Part shown: piece by piece, positions 32,375 to 42,365 of the stretch
How positions within the stretch are numbered: position 1 is the first letter of the stretch
Layout of the letters: each line of letters starts with the position of its first letter
Source of the DNA: Paraburkholderia caffeinitolerans
GTDB lineage: Bacteria > Pseudomonadota > Gammaproteobacteria > Burkholderiales > Burkholderiaceae
Assembly: GCF_902859945.1 (NCBI RefSeq)
Contig: NZ_CADIKL010000003.1
Span: 62,001 to 126,000 of the forward strand
Reading direction: 5' to 3'
DNA length: 64,000 nt
The notes under the pieces: generated by a model
The model's input: the letters and a program-made list of their open reading frames with translations, nothing else
Told to the model about the DNA's origin: nothing
Database searches by the model: none
Program-made: the position numbers and the translations under genes

Positions 32375-35332
32375 ATGGCGAGTAACAACGTAGCCCAATT
32401 TGCCGCGGAACTGAAAATGCCTGCAGGCGTGCTGCTTGAGCAGCTGCAGGCGGCGGGCGTCCAGAAAGCGAGCGAAAGCGATGTCTTGTCGGAAACCGAC
32501 AAGGCGCGTCTGCTCGACCACTTGCGCAAGTCGCACGGTTCGACCGACGCCGACAAGCGCAAGATCACGCTGACGAAACGGCATACGTCGGAAATCAAGC
32601 AGTCCGATTCGACGGGTAAGGCACGCACCATTCAGGTCGAGGTGCGCAAGAAGCGCACTTTCGTCCGCCGCGACGAGTCCGCCGGTGAGGCGGAGGCATC
32701 GAATCATGCAGTCGACGCAGCCGCTGCCGCCGAAGAGGCGGAGCTGCAGCGCCGCGAAGAGGAAGCACGCCGCGAGGCCGAGCTGCTCGAGCGTCAGGCT
32801 CAGGAGCTCAAGGAGCGTCAGGAGCTGCTCGCGCGCGAAGAGGCCGAGCGCCGCGCACGCGAAGAGGCTGCCGAGGCTGAGCGCCGCCGCGCAGAGGAAG
32901 AAGCCGCGTCGAAGAAGGTGGCAGCCGATGCCGCCGCACGCGAGCTGGCCGCGCAGGCCGTGGCTGCGCAACGCACTGCAGAAAGCGAAGCGACCAAAGA
33001 AGTGAAGCAGCAACAAGATCAGCAAGACGAGCAGCGCGCCGCAGCCGAGCGCGCGGCGCAGCGCGAAGCGGCCCAGAAGGCCGAGGCCGCTGCACGAGAG
33101 GCCGCCGAAAAGGCGCAGAAGGAACAGGACGAGATCGCTCGCCGTCGCGCGGCTGCAGAAGCCGAAGCGCGCGCGATCCGCGAAATGATGAACACGCCGC
33201 GCAAGGCGCAGGTGAAGGCGGTCGAGCCGCCCAAGCCCGTCGAGCCGCCCAAGCCCGCAGAGGCCAAGGGCACGCTGCACAAGCCTGCGCGTCCGGAAGG
33301 CGCAGCGGCACGTCCGGCAGCAGGTGGTGCGGGTGCGAAGAAGCCCGCCACGGCGGCTGCGCCCTCCACGAGCGCGCCGGGCGCCGGCGCGGGCGACCGC
33401 AACAAGAAGCCGGGCGCAGGCAAGGGCGGCTGGCAGGACGACGCCGCGAAGCGTCGCGGGATCAAGACGCGCGGCGACTCGTCGGGCGGCGTGGACCGCG
33501 GCTGGCGCGGTGGCCCGAAGGGCCGTGGCCGTCACCAGGACAACGCTTCGACGTTCCAGGCGCCGACCGAGCCGATCGTGCGTGAAGTGCACGTGCCGGA
33601 AACCATCACGGTTGCCGACCTCGCGCACAAGATGTCCGTGAAGGCATCGGAAGTCATCAAGGTGATGATGAAGATGGGCCAGATGGTCACCATCAACCAG
33701 ATGCTCGACCAGGAAACGGCGATGATCATCGTCGAGGAACTCGGCCACCGTGCGGTCGCCGCGAAGCTCGACGATCCCGAAGCGCTGCTGGTCGAAGGCC
33801 AGGAGGCCGCCGACGTCGAGCAACTGCCGCGTCCGCCGGTCGTCACCGTCATGGGTCACGTCGACCACGGCAAGACCTCGCTGCTCGACTACATCCGCCG
33901 CGCCAAGGTCGCAGCGGGCGAAGCGGGTGGCATTACGCAGCACATCGGCGCTTACCACGTCGAAACGCCGCGCGGCGTGATCACGTTCCTCGACACGCCG
34001 GGTCACGAGGCCTTCACGGCCATGCGTGCACGCGGTGCGAAGGCAACCGACATCGTGATTCTCGTGGTAGCGGCCGACGACGGCGTGATGCCGCAAACGA
34101 AGGAAGCGATCTCGCACGCGAAGGCGGCCGGCGTGCCGCTCGTGGTGGCGATCAACAAGATCGACAAGCCCGATGCGAACCCCGAGCGCGTGAAGCAGGA
34201 ACTCGTGGCCGAAGGCGTCGTGCCGGAAGAGTACGGCGGCGACTCGCCGTTCGTGGCGGTGTCGGCCAAGGCCGGCACGGGCATCGACGAGCTGCTCGAA
34301 AACGTGCTGCTGCAAGCCGAAGTGCTGGAACTCACGGCGCCGGTCGTGGCTCCTGCCAAGGGTCTCGTGATCGAAGCGAAGCTCGACAAGGGCAAGGGCC
34401 CGGTTGCGACTATTCTGGTGCAGTCGGGTACGCTCAATCGCGGTGACGTCGTGCTCGCGGGCAGCGCCTACGGTCGCGTTCGCGCCATGCTCGACGAAAC
34501 CGGCAAGCCCACGAAGGAAGCGGGTCCGTCGATTCCGGTCGAAATCCAGGGTCTTTCGGAAGTGCCGGGCGCAGGCGAAGAAGTCATCGTGCTGCCGGAC
34601 GAGCGCAAGGCGCGCGAAATCGCGCTGTTCCGTCAAGGCAAGTTCCGCGACGTCAAGCTCGCGAAGCAGCAAGCCGCGAAGCTCGAGAACATGCTCGAGC
34701 AGATGGCCGAAGGCGAAGTGCAGAACCTGCCGCTCATCGTCAAGGCCGACGTGCAGGGCTCGCAGGAAGCGCTGGTGCAATCGCTGCTCAAACTGTCGAC
34801 CAGCGAAGTGCGCGTGCAGATCGTGCACAGCGCGGTCGGTGCGATCAGCGAGTCGGACGTCAACCTGGCAACGGCTTCGAAGGCAGTCATCATTGGCTTC
34901 AATACGCGTGCGGATGCGCAGGCGCGTAAGGTGGCCGAGGCGAACGGCATCGACATCCGCTACTACAACATCATCTATGACGCAGTGGATGAGGTGAAGG
35001 CGGCGATGTCCGGCATGCTCGCGCCGGAGAAGCGCGAGGCGGTGACGGGTATGGCCGAGGTGCGTCAGGTGATCCGCGTGCCGAAGGTCGGCCTGATCGC
35101 GGGTTGTATGATCACGGACGGTTTCGTCAAGCGTTCGTCGTCGGTGCGCGTGATTCGCAACAACGTGGTCATCCACACCGGCGAACTCGACTCGCTCAAG
35201 CGCTTCAAGGACGACGTCAAGGAAGTCAAGCAAGGCTTCGAGTGCGGTATGTCGATCAAGAACTTCAACGACATCGTCGAAGGCGATCAGTTCGAAGTGT
35301 TCGAGATCACCGAAGTCGCGCGTACGCTGTAA
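32375..35332 (+). CDS. infB: Translation initiation factor IF-2
   Basis: A 985-residue GTPase. The N-terminus has an IF2_N subdomain (1-55), then a very long charged Ala/Glu/Arg helical region (about 100-270) and a Pro/Ala/Gly-rich linker, a second IF2_N (about 410-460), and the conserved core: G1 GHVDHGKT (494-501), DTPGHEAF (G3), NKIDKP (G4), then domains II-IV (C-terminal, fMet-tRNA binding). The size is in the range for beta-proteobacteria. In many bacteria internal starts produce a shorter isoform; I did not look for one here. The 152-base spacer from nusA has no clear terminator. Confidence 0.96.
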   Translation: MASNNVAQFAAELKMPAGVLLEQLQAAGVQKASESDVLSETDKARLLDHLRKSHGSTDADKRKITLTKRHTSEIKQSDSTGKARTIQVEVRKKRTFVRRDESAGEAEASNHAVDAAAAAEEAELQRREEEARREAELLERQAQELKERQELLAREEAERRAREEAAEAERRRAEEEAASKKVAADAAARELAAQAVAAQRTAESEATKEVKQQQDQQDEQRAAAERAAQREAAQKAEAAAREAAEKAQKEQDEIARRRAAAEAEARAIREMMNTPRKAQVKAVEPPKPVEPPKPAEAKGTLHKPARPEGAAARPAAGGAGAKKPATAAAPSTSAPGAGAGDRNKKPGAGKGGWQDDAAKRRGIKTRGDSSGGVDRGWRGGPKGRGRHQDNASTFQAPTEPIVREVHVPETITVADLAHKMSVKASEVIKVMMKMGQMVTINQMLDQETAMIIVEELGHRAVAAKLDDPEALLVEGQEAADVEQLPRPPVVTVMGHVDHGKTSLLDYIRRAKVAAGEAGGITQHIGAYHVETPRGVITFLDTPGHEAFTAMRARGAKATDIVILVVAADDGVMPQTKEAISHAKAAGVPLVVAINKIDKPDANPERVKQELVAEGVVPEEYGGDSPFVAVSAKAGTGIDELLENVLLQAEVLELTAPVVAPAKGLVIEAKLDKGKGPVATILVQSGTLNRGDVVLAGSAYGRVRAMLDETGKPTKEAGPSIPVEIQGLSEVPGAGEEVIVLPDERKAREIALFRQGKFRDVKLAKQQAAKLENMLEQMAEGEVQNLPLIVKADVQGSQEALVQSLLKLSTSEVRVQIVHSAVGAISESDVNLATASKAVIIGFNTRADAQARKVAEANGIDIRYYNIIYDAVDEVKAAMSGMLAPEKREAVTGMAEVRQVIRVPKVGLIAGCMITDGFVKRSSSVRVIRNNVVIHTGELDSLKRFKDDVKEVKQGFECGMSIKNFNDIVEGDQFEVFEITEVARTL

Positions 35333-35351
35333 TCCAGCGGCGCTAGCCGAT

Positions 35352-35395
35352 AACGGGCGGGGCAGGCGCTGGCCAGCCCCGCCCGTTTTGTTTTT
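35352..35395 (+). terminator. Terminator-like hairpin between infB and rbfA
   Basis: An 11-base perfect G+C stem (ACGGGCGGGGC at 35353-35363 with its complement at 35376-35386), a 12-base loop, then TTTTGTTTTT. It lies inside the operon, ten bases before rbfA, and should cause partial termination or 3'-end processing, lowering rbfA-truB expression relative to infB. Confidence 0.7.
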
Positions 35396-35404
35396 GGAAT
35401 CATC

Positions 35405-35770
35405 ATGCCGAAAAAACGTACTTCCCCGAATCGCAACGTGCAGATCGCCGACCAGATCCAGCGCGACCTCTCCGAGCTGATGCGCGAAGTGAAGGATCCG
35501 CGCGTGGGTCTCGTGACGATCCAGAGCGTGGAGCTCACGCCCGACTACGCGCATGCGAAGGTCTACTTCACGACCCTGACGGGCGACCCGAAGACCACGC
35601 AGGAAGCGCTCAATCACGCCGCGGGTCATTTGCATAACCAGCTGTTCAAGCGCCTGCATATCCACACGGTGCCGACGCTGCATTTCCATTACGACCAGTC
35701 GATCGAAAAGGGTGTCGAGATGTCGCGTCTCATCGACGAGGCGAACGCGACGCGCGCGAAGGACGACTGA
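35405..35770 (+). CDS. rbfA: Ribosome-binding factor A
   Basis: A 121-residue KH-like protein that matures the 16S rRNA 5' end in the 30S subunit. The conserved segments [31 protein letters not shown] and the C-terminal helix ([18 protein letters not shown]) are complete. It starts ten bases after the end of the hairpin at 35352-35395. truB begins 11 bases after the stop, so both are translated from the same message. Confidence 0.95.
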   Translation: MPKKRTSPNRNVQIADQIQRDLSELMREVKDPRVGLVTIQSVELTPDYAHAKVYFTTLTGDPKTTQEALNHAAGHLHNQLFKRLHIHTVPTLHFHYDQSIEKGVEMSRLIDEANATRAKDD

Positions 35771-35781
35771 CGCTGCCACGC

Positions 35782-36741
35782 ATGACTGCATCATCCAAGA
35801 ATGCTCAAGGCGCGCCCCGTCCCAAGGTGCCGCGCCGCCTGCTCGATGGCGTGCTTCTGCTGGACAAGCCGATTGGCCTGTCCAGCAACGACGCGCTGAT
35901 TCGCGCCAAGCGTCTCTATCGCGTGAAGAAGGCGGGTCACACGGGCACGCTCGATCCGCTCGCTTCGGGTTTGTTGCCGCTGTGCTTCGGCGAGGCGACC
36001 AAGTTCTCGCAGGACTTGCTCGAGGCCGACAAGACCTATGAGGCCACCATGCGCCTCGGTGTGCGTACGGCGACGGGCGATGCCGAAGGCGAGGCCGTCG
36101 AAACGCGTGAGGTGCGTTGCGACGAGGCTGCCGTGCGTGAAGCGATGACGAAGTTCGTCGGCGATATCGTGCAGGTGCCGCCGATGTACTCGGCGCTCAA
36201 GCGCGACGGCAAGCCGCTCTACGAATACGCGCGTGCCGGCCAGACGGTCGAGCGCGAAGGCCGCCAGGTGACGATTCTCTCGCTGGAGATGATCGCTTGC
36301 GCGCTGCCGGACGTGACCTTTCGCGTTACGTGCAGCAAAGGCACGTATGTGCGCACGCTCGCCGAGGACATTGGCGAGGCGCTCGGCTGCGGCGCGCATC
36401 TCGTGATGTTGCGGCGTACCGGCGTGGGCGCGCTCACGCTCGAACATGCGGTGACGCTGGACGCGCTCACGGCCGCTGACGAGCCGGCGCGAGACGCATG
36501 GCTGCAACCCGTGGACGCGCTGCTTTCCACGTTCCCCCTCGTGACGCTGAACGCCGAGGCGGCGCGCCGCTTCACGCATGGCCAGCGCTTGCCGCTCAAC
36601 GAACTCGTGCTCGACCGCGCGGCGTGCGAAGCGGCCGATCGCGTGCGCGTGTATGGGGAAGAAGGGCGCTTGCTGGGCGTAGCGAAGGCGGCCAACGGCG
36701 TGCTCGCACCGGAGCGTCTGGTGGTGAGCGGCGCGGCTTGA
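35782..36741 (+). CDS. truB: tRNA pseudouridine(55) synthase TruB
   Basis: A 319-residue enzyme making pseudouridine at U55 of tRNA. The catalytic Asp is D58 in GHTGTLDPLASG; the family segments LLLDKPIGLSSNDALI and QVPPMYSALKRDGKPLYEYAR follow, and a C-terminal PUA-like domain (about 250-315) completes the protein. It is the last gene of the rimP operon and is followed by a bidirectional terminator. Confidence 0.96.
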   Translation: MTASSKNAQGAPRPKVPRRLLDGVLLLDKPIGLSSNDALIRAKRLYRVKKAGHTGTLDPLASGLLPLCFGEATKFSQDLLEADKTYEATMRLGVRTATGDAEGEAVETREVRCDEAAVREAMTKFVGDIVQVPPMYSALKRDGKPLYEYARAGQTVEREGRQVTILSLEMIACALPDVTFRVTCSKGTYVRTLAEDIGEALGCGAHLVMLRRTGVGALTLEHAVTLDALTAADEPARDAWLQPVDALLSTFPLVTLNAEAARRFTHGQRLPLNELVLDRAACEAADRVRVYGEEGRLLGVAKAANGVLAPERLVVSGAA

Positions 36742-36786
36742 GTTGAGCCGCACAGCGCGCAACGCAAGAATGCGCGTGAGGAAATG

Positions 36787-36826
36787 AAAAAACGGCACGC
36801 CGGTTGAACCGGACGTGCCGTTTTTT
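36787..36826. terminator. Bidirectional terminator between truB and emrB
   Basis: A 12-base stem with A and T tails (AAAAAACGGCAC at 36787-36798 and the complement at 36815-36826) and an inner CCGGTT/AACCGG extension. Symmetrical A/T tracts let it work for truB on plus and emrB on minus. Confidence 0.85.
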
Positions 36827-36886
36827 GTTGGTGCCGCTGGAGTGGCTAGAGCACGTGCACTGAAATCAGCGTGCGCGTCGAAACCC

Positions 36887-38452
36887 TCAATGCGCCGCCG
36901 AAGCCGCCGCGCCCGCATCGCCGCCGCCAGTGCGCTCGGGACGTGTGACCCAGATCAGCGCGATCAGCACGATGAAGATCATCGAGGAAATCCAGAACAG
37001 GTCGTTCACGCCGAGCTGCGCTGCCTGCTGCGAGACCATGCGGTCGAACAGCCCGTGCGCCTGCGAGGGATCGAGGCCGGACGCGTTCTGCATCTGCTGC
37101 ATCGACTGGTTGAAGATCGGGTTGGTGGGCGTGGCCTGCTCGGTGAGGCGCGCGTGGTGGAACGTCGTGCGATGGTCCCACGCGGTCTCGAAGATCGAGG
37201 TGCCGATGCCGCCGCACATGATCCGCACGAAGTTCGAGAGCCCCGAGGCCGCCGGAATGCGATTGCCCGGCAAACCCGAGAGCGTGATCGAGACGAGCGG
37301 AATGAAGAGCCCCGCCATGCCGATGCCCTGGATCAGGGTGGGCACCGTGAGCGCCCAGGTATCCACGCCAGTCGTGTACTGCGAGCGCATCCAGAAGCAC
37401 AGCGCGAACACCACGAACGCCATCGTGGCGATGTAGCGCGGATCGGTGCGCGGCAGGATACGGCCCGTGATCGGCGAGAGCATGATCGCGAAGAAGCCCA
37501 CGGGCGCCATGATGAGGCCCGCGTCGGTCGCGGTGTAGCCGAGCGTGGTTTGCAGCCACAACGGCAGCAGCACGAGATTGCCGAAGTAGAGGCCGTAGCC
37601 CACCGAAAGCGCGATCGTCGCGCCCGTGAAGTTGCGCCGCGCGAACAGCGACAGGTCGACCACGGGATGATCGGCGGTCAGCTCCCATATCACGAAGAAC
37701 GCGAAGGCGATGACCGCAGTGAGCGCGAGCACGATGATGGTCGTGGAGGCGAACCAGTCGAGGTCCTTGCCCTTGTCGAGCATGATCTGCAGCGAGCCCA
37801 CCCAGACGATCAGGAGTCCAAGGCCCACGCCGTCGATGGGCGCCTTCTTGATGGCCGAATCGCGGTTGCGAAAGATCGCCCACGTGGCGAGCGCGGCCAC
37901 GATGCCCACCGGGATGTTCACATAGAAGATCCACGGCCACGAGATGTTGTCCGAGATCCAGCCGCCGAGAATCGGGCCGGCCACGGGCGCGATCAGCGTC
38001 GTCATCGACCACATCGAAAGGGCGATGGGTGCCTTCGCGCGCGGGTAGCTCGCGAGCAGCAGCGTTTGCGAGAGCGGGATCATCGGGCCCGCCACGGCGC
38101 CTTGTAGCACGCGCGAGGCGAGCAGGAAGGGCAGCGTGGGCGAAAGCCCGCACATCCACGACGAGATCACGAACAGGATGATCGACGCCATGAACAGGCG
38201 CACCTGGCCGATGCGGTCGGTGAGCCAGCCGGTCAGCGGAATGGAGATCGCGTTGGCGACCGCGAACGAGGTGATGACCCACGTGCCCTGATCGGAGGCG
38301 ACCCCAAGGTCGCCCGAGATGGTCGGGATCGACACGTTCGCGATCGACGTGTCCAGCACGTTCATGAACACCGCGAGCGACACCGCGATGGTGCCGATCA
38401 CGAGTTGCGCGCCCTGCAACGGCGGATGGACTACGGGTTGTTGTGCTGCCAT
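36887..38452 (-). CDS. emrB: DHA2-family multidrug efflux transporter EmrB
   Basis: A 521-residue 14-helix MFS antiporter, the inner-membrane component of the EmrAB tripartite pump. Motif A (GWLTDRIGQVR) and motif C (APVAGPILGGWISD) of the DHA2 group are visible, with the opening segment VFMNVLDTSIANVSIPTISG. It is last in a minus-strand operon marR-OMF-emrA-emrB; its start lies 37 bases after the emrA stop. Substrates cannot be read from sequence; aromatic compounds, fatty acids or antibiotics are typical. Confidence 0.9.
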   Translation of the reverse strand: MAAQQPVVHPPLQGAQLVIGTIAVSLAVFMNVLDTSIANVSIPTISGDLGVASDQGTWVITSFAVANAISIPLTGWLTDRIGQVRLFMASIILFVISSWMCGLSPTLPFLLASRVLQGAVAGPMIPLSQTLLLASYPRAKAPIALSMWSMTTLIAPVAGPILGGWISDNISWPWIFYVNIPVGIVAALATWAIFRNRDSAIKKAPIDGVGLGLLIVWVGSLQIMLDKGKDLDWFASTTIIVLALTAVIAFAFFVIWELTADHPVVDLSLFARRNFTGATIALSVGYGLYFGNLVLLPLWLQTTLGYTATDAGLIMAPVGFFAIMLSPITGRILPRTDPRYIATMAFVVFALCFWMRSQYTTGVDTWALTVPTLIQGIGMAGLFIPLVSITLSGLPGNRIPAASGLSNFVRIMCGGIGTSIFETAWDHRTTFHHARLTEQATPTNPIFNQSMQQMQNASGLDPSQAHGLFDRMVSQQAAQLGVNDLFWISSMIFIVLIALIWVTRPERTGGGDAGAAASAAH

Positions 38453-38489
38453 TGAATGCTTTGTAGTTGACGTCGTTGCGGCCGCGCGC

Positions 38490-39743
38490 TTACATCAGCT
38501 TGGCCGCGGGCTTTGCGGCGCTATTGCCCGCCCCCGTCGACGAAACCTGGGCCTTGCCGGCATTTTGCCCCGTGCCCTGGCCTGCGTTTTCCGCGATGAT
38601 GCGGGCGATTTCGGCATCGGCTTCGTCGCCGTATTTCTCGAACACGCTGGTCTGATAAACCGTGTTCTGCGCGTTGCCGAGCTGGCTGCCCGTTTCGTCC
38701 TTGATGTTGACGTCCACCTGCATCGAGAGGCCGATGCGCAGCGGGTGCTGCTTGAGCTCTTCCGGATCGAGCGCGACGCGCACTGGCAGGCGCTGCACCA
38801 CCTTGATCCAGTTACCCGTGGCGTTCTGCGCGGGCAGCAGCGAGAAGGCCGAGCCCGTGCCCGCCGAGAAGCCCACCACCTTGCCGTGATAGACCACCGA
38901 CGAACCGTACACGTCCGCCGTCATCTCGACCGGCTGGCCGATGCGCATGTGCTTGAGTTGCACTTCCTTGAAGTTGGCGTCCACCCACACGGCGTTCAGC
39001 GGCACCACCGACATGAGCGGCGTGCCCGGCGAGACGCGCTGGCCCACCTGCACCGAGCGCTTCGCCACGTAGCCCGTCACCGGTGCGGGCAGCGTGTTGC
39101 GCGCGTTGGCGAGATAGGCGTCGCGTACCTTGGCGGCGGAAGCCATCACGTTCGGATGATTGGTGATGGTCGTGTTCGCGGTGAGCGCGCGGTTCGCGGC
39201 GAGCTGCTGCTGCGCGGCTTCGAGCGCGGCTTGGGCGCTCTTCACGGTGTCGCGTGCGTGCGAGATCTCTTCCTGCGAGACGGCGCCCGTCTGCGCGACC
39301 TGCATGCGGCGGTGCAGGTCGTCCTGGGCGCGCGAGAGGTCGGCCTGACGCACGGCGACTTGCGCCTGGTACTGGCTGTCGTCGGCGAACAGGCCGCGCA
39401 CCTGGCGCACCGTCTGGCCGAGATTCGCCTCGGCCTGCTGCAGCGCGATGCGTGAATCGGCGGGGTCGAGCTGCACGAGCGGGTCGCCGCTCTTTACCGT
39501 TTGCGTGTCGTCGGCGTTCACGGCGATCACCGTGCCCGTTACCTGCGGCGTGATCTGCACGACGTTGCCGTTCACGTAGGCGTCGTCGGTGCTCTCCGAG
39601 AAGCGCGCGACGAGGAAGTAGTAGAGGCCGTAGGCAATGGCTGCAATCACGATCACGAGCACAAGCAGCGTCATCATGCGCTTGCGCTTGCCGTTGTTCG
39701 CGTTCGGCTGGGGATTGGCCGCCGGTTGCTGGGGGGTGCTCAT
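38490..39743 (-). CDS. emrA: Periplasmic adaptor EmrA (HlyD family membrane fusion protein)
   Basis: A 417-residue protein. An N-terminal cytoplasmic segment, one membrane helix (about 22-46), then the HlyD/EmrA lipoyl half-motifs (TDDAYVNGNVVQITPQVTG near 55-75 and LPAPVTGYVAKRSVQVGQ near 225-242) flanking a long alpha hairpin, and a beta-barrel domain. The C-terminal 60 residues are polar and Gly/Ala-rich, a common tail. It bridges EmrB and the outer-membrane factor encoded just upstream. Confidence 0.91.
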   Translation of the reverse strand: MSTPQQPAANPQPNANNGKRKRMMTLLVLVIVIAAIAYGLYYFLVARFSESTDDAYVNGNVVQITPQVTGTVIAVNADDTQTVKSGDPLVQLDPADSRIALQQAEANLGQTVRQVRGLFADDSQYQAQVAVRQADLSRAQDDLHRRMQVAQTGAVSQEEISHARDTVKSAQAALEAAQQQLAANRALTANTTITNHPNVMASAAKVRDAYLANARNTLPAPVTGYVAKRSVQVGQRVSPGTPLMSVVPLNAVWVDANFKEVQLKHMRIGQPVEMTADVYGSSVVYHGKVVGFSAGTGSAFSLLPAQNATGNWIKVVQRLPVRVALDPEELKQHPLRIGLSMQVDVNIKDETGSQLGNAQNTVYQTSVFEKYGDEADAEIARIIAENAGQGTGQNAGKAQVSSTGAGNSAAKPAAKLM

Positions 39744-39790
39744 GGAAGGATCTCCGGGTTCTGGCGTGCTGTTCGTTCAGTTATGGGTGT

Positions 39791-41389
39791 TCAGTTCGCG
39801 GCGGGCGCGCTTGCCGAGGCTGCGGCGCTTTGCGCTGGCACGGACGTGCGGCTCCACGGTCCACCGTTCACGTCGCTTTGCCCCTTCGCGTCACTGCCGA
39901 TCTCGACCGGCGGTACGAGGCCCGCGTCGTGCGCGTCGAAGCCGCCGCCGAGCGCTGTGATGAGCGCCATCTGCTGATCGCGGCGCTGCATCTTGAGGTT
40001 CGAGACGGTTTGCTCCGCGACGAGGCGGTTCTGGTCGGCGTTGAGCACCTGGAGCTGCTCCGAGAGCCCGGCCTTGTAGCGGATCACGGCGAGCTGGTAC
40101 GCCTTGGTGGAGGCGTCGAGCGCGCGTTGCGCGTCCACGAGCTGCTGGTCCGCCGAACGGATCGACGAAACCTGCGTGGCCACTTGCTGGAGCGCGTTGA
40201 TGAGCGTCTGGTTGTAGTTCGCCACATCGAGGTCGAAATCGGCGTAGCGGCCCTTCAACTGCGCGCGCAGCGCGCCCGCGTCGAAGATCGGCAGATGCAC
40301 GGCCGGGCCGAAGTTCATCGTGCGGCTGGAGAAAGTCAGGAAGCGGCCCCAGCCGAACGCGTCGAGGCCGATCGCGGCACTCAGGTTCACGTCCGGATAG
40401 AACTCGGCCTTGGCTTCCTTCACGTCGTGCATCGCAGCTTCCACCTGCCAGCGCGCGGCGACGATGTCCGGGCGGCGCGCCAGCAGGTCGGCGGGCAAGT
40501 TGCCGGGCAGGGTCATGTCGGCGGCCGGGTTGAGCACCGGCGGCGCGATCTGCAGGCCGCGGTCAGGGCCCTTGCCGAGCAGCGCGCCCAACTGGTAGCG
40601 CACGCTCTGGATCTGGCCGTCGATTTGCGTGAGGTTTGCCTGGCTCGTCGCGATGTTGCCGTTCGCGGTCTGTCGCTCGACGTTGGTGTCGAGGCCGGCC
40701 GTCACGCGGCCGTTCGTGATCGTGCCGATGGTCTTGCGGTTGTCGATCTCGCGCGCGGCGATGTCGCGCAGCGCGTAGAGCTGTGCGAGCTGGTTGTAGG
40801 TGCGGGCGACCGACGAAGCGAGCGTGATGCGCGCCTGCTGCATGTCGGCCTGGGCGGCGCGCTGGGCGGACACCGCCTGGGCGAGCCGCTGCCGGTTCTT
40901 GCCCCAGAGGTCCAGATCCCACGAAGCGCTCGCGAGCGCGTTGTTCTCGTTGTACCAGGTGCCACCGTAGGGCGGCGGGAAGATCGTGTTTTCCGTGAAG
41001 ATCTCGCGGGTCCACGAATAGCTCGCGTTGGCTTTCGGATAGAGCCCCGCCTTCGACGTCTCGATATACGAAGACGCCTTGGCGATGCGGGCCTGTGCCT
41101 GCGCGATGGTCGGGCTGCCTTCGAGCGCCTCGTCGATGAGCTTGGGCAACTGCGGGTCGCCGAACTGCTGCGCCCAGTCGAGCGTGGGCCACTGGCCACC
41201 TTCGGCCGGGATGCTCTGCGAGCTCTCGAACTGCTGCGGTTGCGCGATGGTCTTGTCGCTCTTGACGCCGAAATAGTTTGCACAGCCCGCCAGCGCGAGC
41301 GTCGCCACCGCAGCGGCGATTGCGCCCCGGCAGGAGAGCGCTGGCGCAAACTGGGCAAACTGGACACCGGATTTCATTGCTCGTCTCAT
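39791..41389 (-). CDS. Outer-membrane factor lipoprotein (NodT family, TolC-like)
   Basis: About 532 residues with a lipoprotein signal: lipobox LALAG-C, lipidated at C36 from this start. Two OEP (outer membrane efflux protein) repeats follow, including NALASASWDLDLWGKNR and DLLARRPDIVAARWQVEAA, the NodT hallmarks. It completes the EmrAB tripartite pump. I use Met 41389; the Met four codons later (41377) has a better purine-rich upstream sequence and may be the true start. The longer frame to 41473 overlaps marR and is rejected. Confidence 0.88.
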   Translation of the reverse strand: MRRAMKSGVQFAQFAPALSCRGAIAAAVATLALAGCANYFGVKSDKTIAQPQQFESSQSIPAEGGQWPTLDWAQQFGDPQLPKLIDEALEGSPTIAQAQARIAKASSYIETSKAGLYPKANASYSWTREIFTENTIFPPPYGGTWYNENNALASASWDLDLWGKNRQRLAQAVSAQRAAQADMQQARITLASSVARTYNQLAQLYALRDIAAREIDNRKTIGTITNGRVTAGLDTNVERQTANGNIATSQANLTQIDGQIQSVRYQLGALLGKGPDRGLQIAPPVLNPAADMTLPGNLPADLLARRPDIVAARWQVEAAMHDVKEAKAEFYPDVNLSAAIGLDAFGWGRFLTFSSRTMNFGPAVHLPIFDAGALRAQLKGRYADFDLDVANYNQTLINALQQVATQVSSIRSADQQLVDAQRALDASTKAYQLAVIRYKAGLSEQLQVLNADQNRLVAEQTVSNLKMQRRDQQMALITALGGGFDAHDAGLVPPVEIGSDAKGQSDVNGGPWSRTSVPAQSAAASASAPAAN

Positions 41390-41469
41390 GGCGTGAGTCG
41401 AAAAAAGTGAAGTAATGCTGGACGTTGCAGCTATTTTTCCGCGCTGCAGCCGCGAATTTACTTGCTCTG

Positions 41470-41976
41470 TCATGAATTGGGTGGGGAGGTCTGTGCCGCG
41501 TTCTGCATAGCTTCGCAGCTATTGGCAAGAACCCGCCGCAACATGCTCTTGAGGAAGCCGACTTCCTCGGGCGTAAAGCCCTGCGAGAGCATGTCCGTCA
41601 CGCTCGTGAAGATGGCCGGCATGCGCGCCGCGATGGCTTCGCCCTCGGGCGTGAGCGCAAGGCGCACGGCGCGGCGGTCTTCGGAACTGCGCACGCGCTT
41701 GAGGAGGCCGCGCTTTTCGAGCCGGTCGACGAGGCGCGTCACCGCGCTTGCGTCGATGCCGTACTCGCGGGCGAGTTCCGCCGCCAGCACGCACTTGCCG
41801 CTCGCCACCATGAACAGCACGCTGGCTTGCTGACTCGTCACGCCGAGCTCGGCGACGGTGCGCTGGGTGATCAGGTTCGACATCGTCGATTTCACCCGCG
41901 AAAGGAGGTAGCCAACGCTTTCGCCGAAGTCGTAATCGCGTACTTCGGGGGGCGGCGTGGGAGTCGGATCCGTCAT
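41470..41976 (-). CDS. MarR-family transcriptional regulator of the emr operon
   Basis: A 168-residue winged-helix dimer. The N-terminal dimerisation helix, the HTH (AELAREYGIDASAVTRLVDRLEKRGLL) and the wing with the DRR salt-bridge motif (SSEDRRAVRLALTPEG) are intact. It is the first gene of the minus-strand operon, with the outer-membrane factor gene starting about 80 bases after its stop. By analogy with EmrR/MarR, it should repress the operon and release on binding small aromatic or hydrophobic effectors. Confidence 0.9.
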   Translation of the reverse strand: MTDPTPTPPPEVRDYDFGESVGYLLSRVKSTMSNLITQRTVAELGVTSQQASVLFMVASGKCVLAAELAREYGIDASAVTRLVDRLEKRGLLKRVRSSEDRRAVRLALTPEGEAIAARMPAIFTSVTDMLSQGFTPEEVGFLKSMLRRVLANSCEAMQNAAQTSPPNS

Positions 41977-42012
41977 GTTTCTGCTGCGACTGCAATGATT
42001 GACCAGGCACGG

Positions 42013-42041
42013 ATTATAGGAGTCGTTAGTTGACGCGGCAA
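42013..42041 (-). promoter_or_regulatory. Sigma-70 promoter of the marR-emr operon
   Basis: On the minus strand TTGCCG (42036-42041) and a perfect TATAAT (42013-42018) are 17 bases apart. The -10 lies about 35 bases upstream of the marR start. The downstream DNA would be the place for a MarR operator; I see no perfect palindrome. Confidence 0.72.
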
Positions 42042-42220
42042 GGTTTTATTGTGGCAGGGCGGAGAAACCTTTGCTGGGCAGGGTTTTAATCGGGTCTCGA
42101 TGTGCATGGGGAGGCCCGGCGAAGCCCGTCACACGTGCGTTCGCGGGAGTTTGCGGCCGAGGCGCCCGGCCGCGCGCCGCAACCCGTCCTGAGTATGAGC
42201 ATGATCAAGTCATTCGCACG

Positions 42221-42229
42221 TGCTATAAT
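42221..42229 (+). promoter_or_regulatory. Extended -10 element, probable typA promoter
   Basis: TGC followed by a perfect TATAAT. There is no good -35 hexamer at the usual distance, which is tolerated when the TGn extension is present. Position is about 137 bases before the typA start codon. Confidence 0.55.
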
Positions 42230-42365
42230 TTCAGGTTCCCAAAAGTGCGTCATTCACAACGCCTGCTCGCAATGCCCGATCCGAGTGTCGGGGGGGCGCG
42301 CAGAACCGTTGCGCGAGCCCGCCTTCGAGCTCATGCGCCGCACCCAACTGAGTACCCAGGTTCCT

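Larger units (their letters stand above)
41977..42365. other. Divergent intergenic region marR / typA
   Basis: This 389-base gap has the marR promoter on the left and an extended -10 (TGCTATAAT at 42221-42229) for typA on the right, giving a typA leader of about 130 bases that is G+C-rich. No gene or clear regulatory RNA is visible. Confidence 0.55.

Noticed and set aside
32336..35794. A very long minus-strand open frame (over 1100 codons) opposite infB
   Set aside because: It is antisense to the well-supported IF-2 and rbfA genes and shows the Arg/His/Leu-rich composition of GC-rich shadow frames, with no domain similarity.
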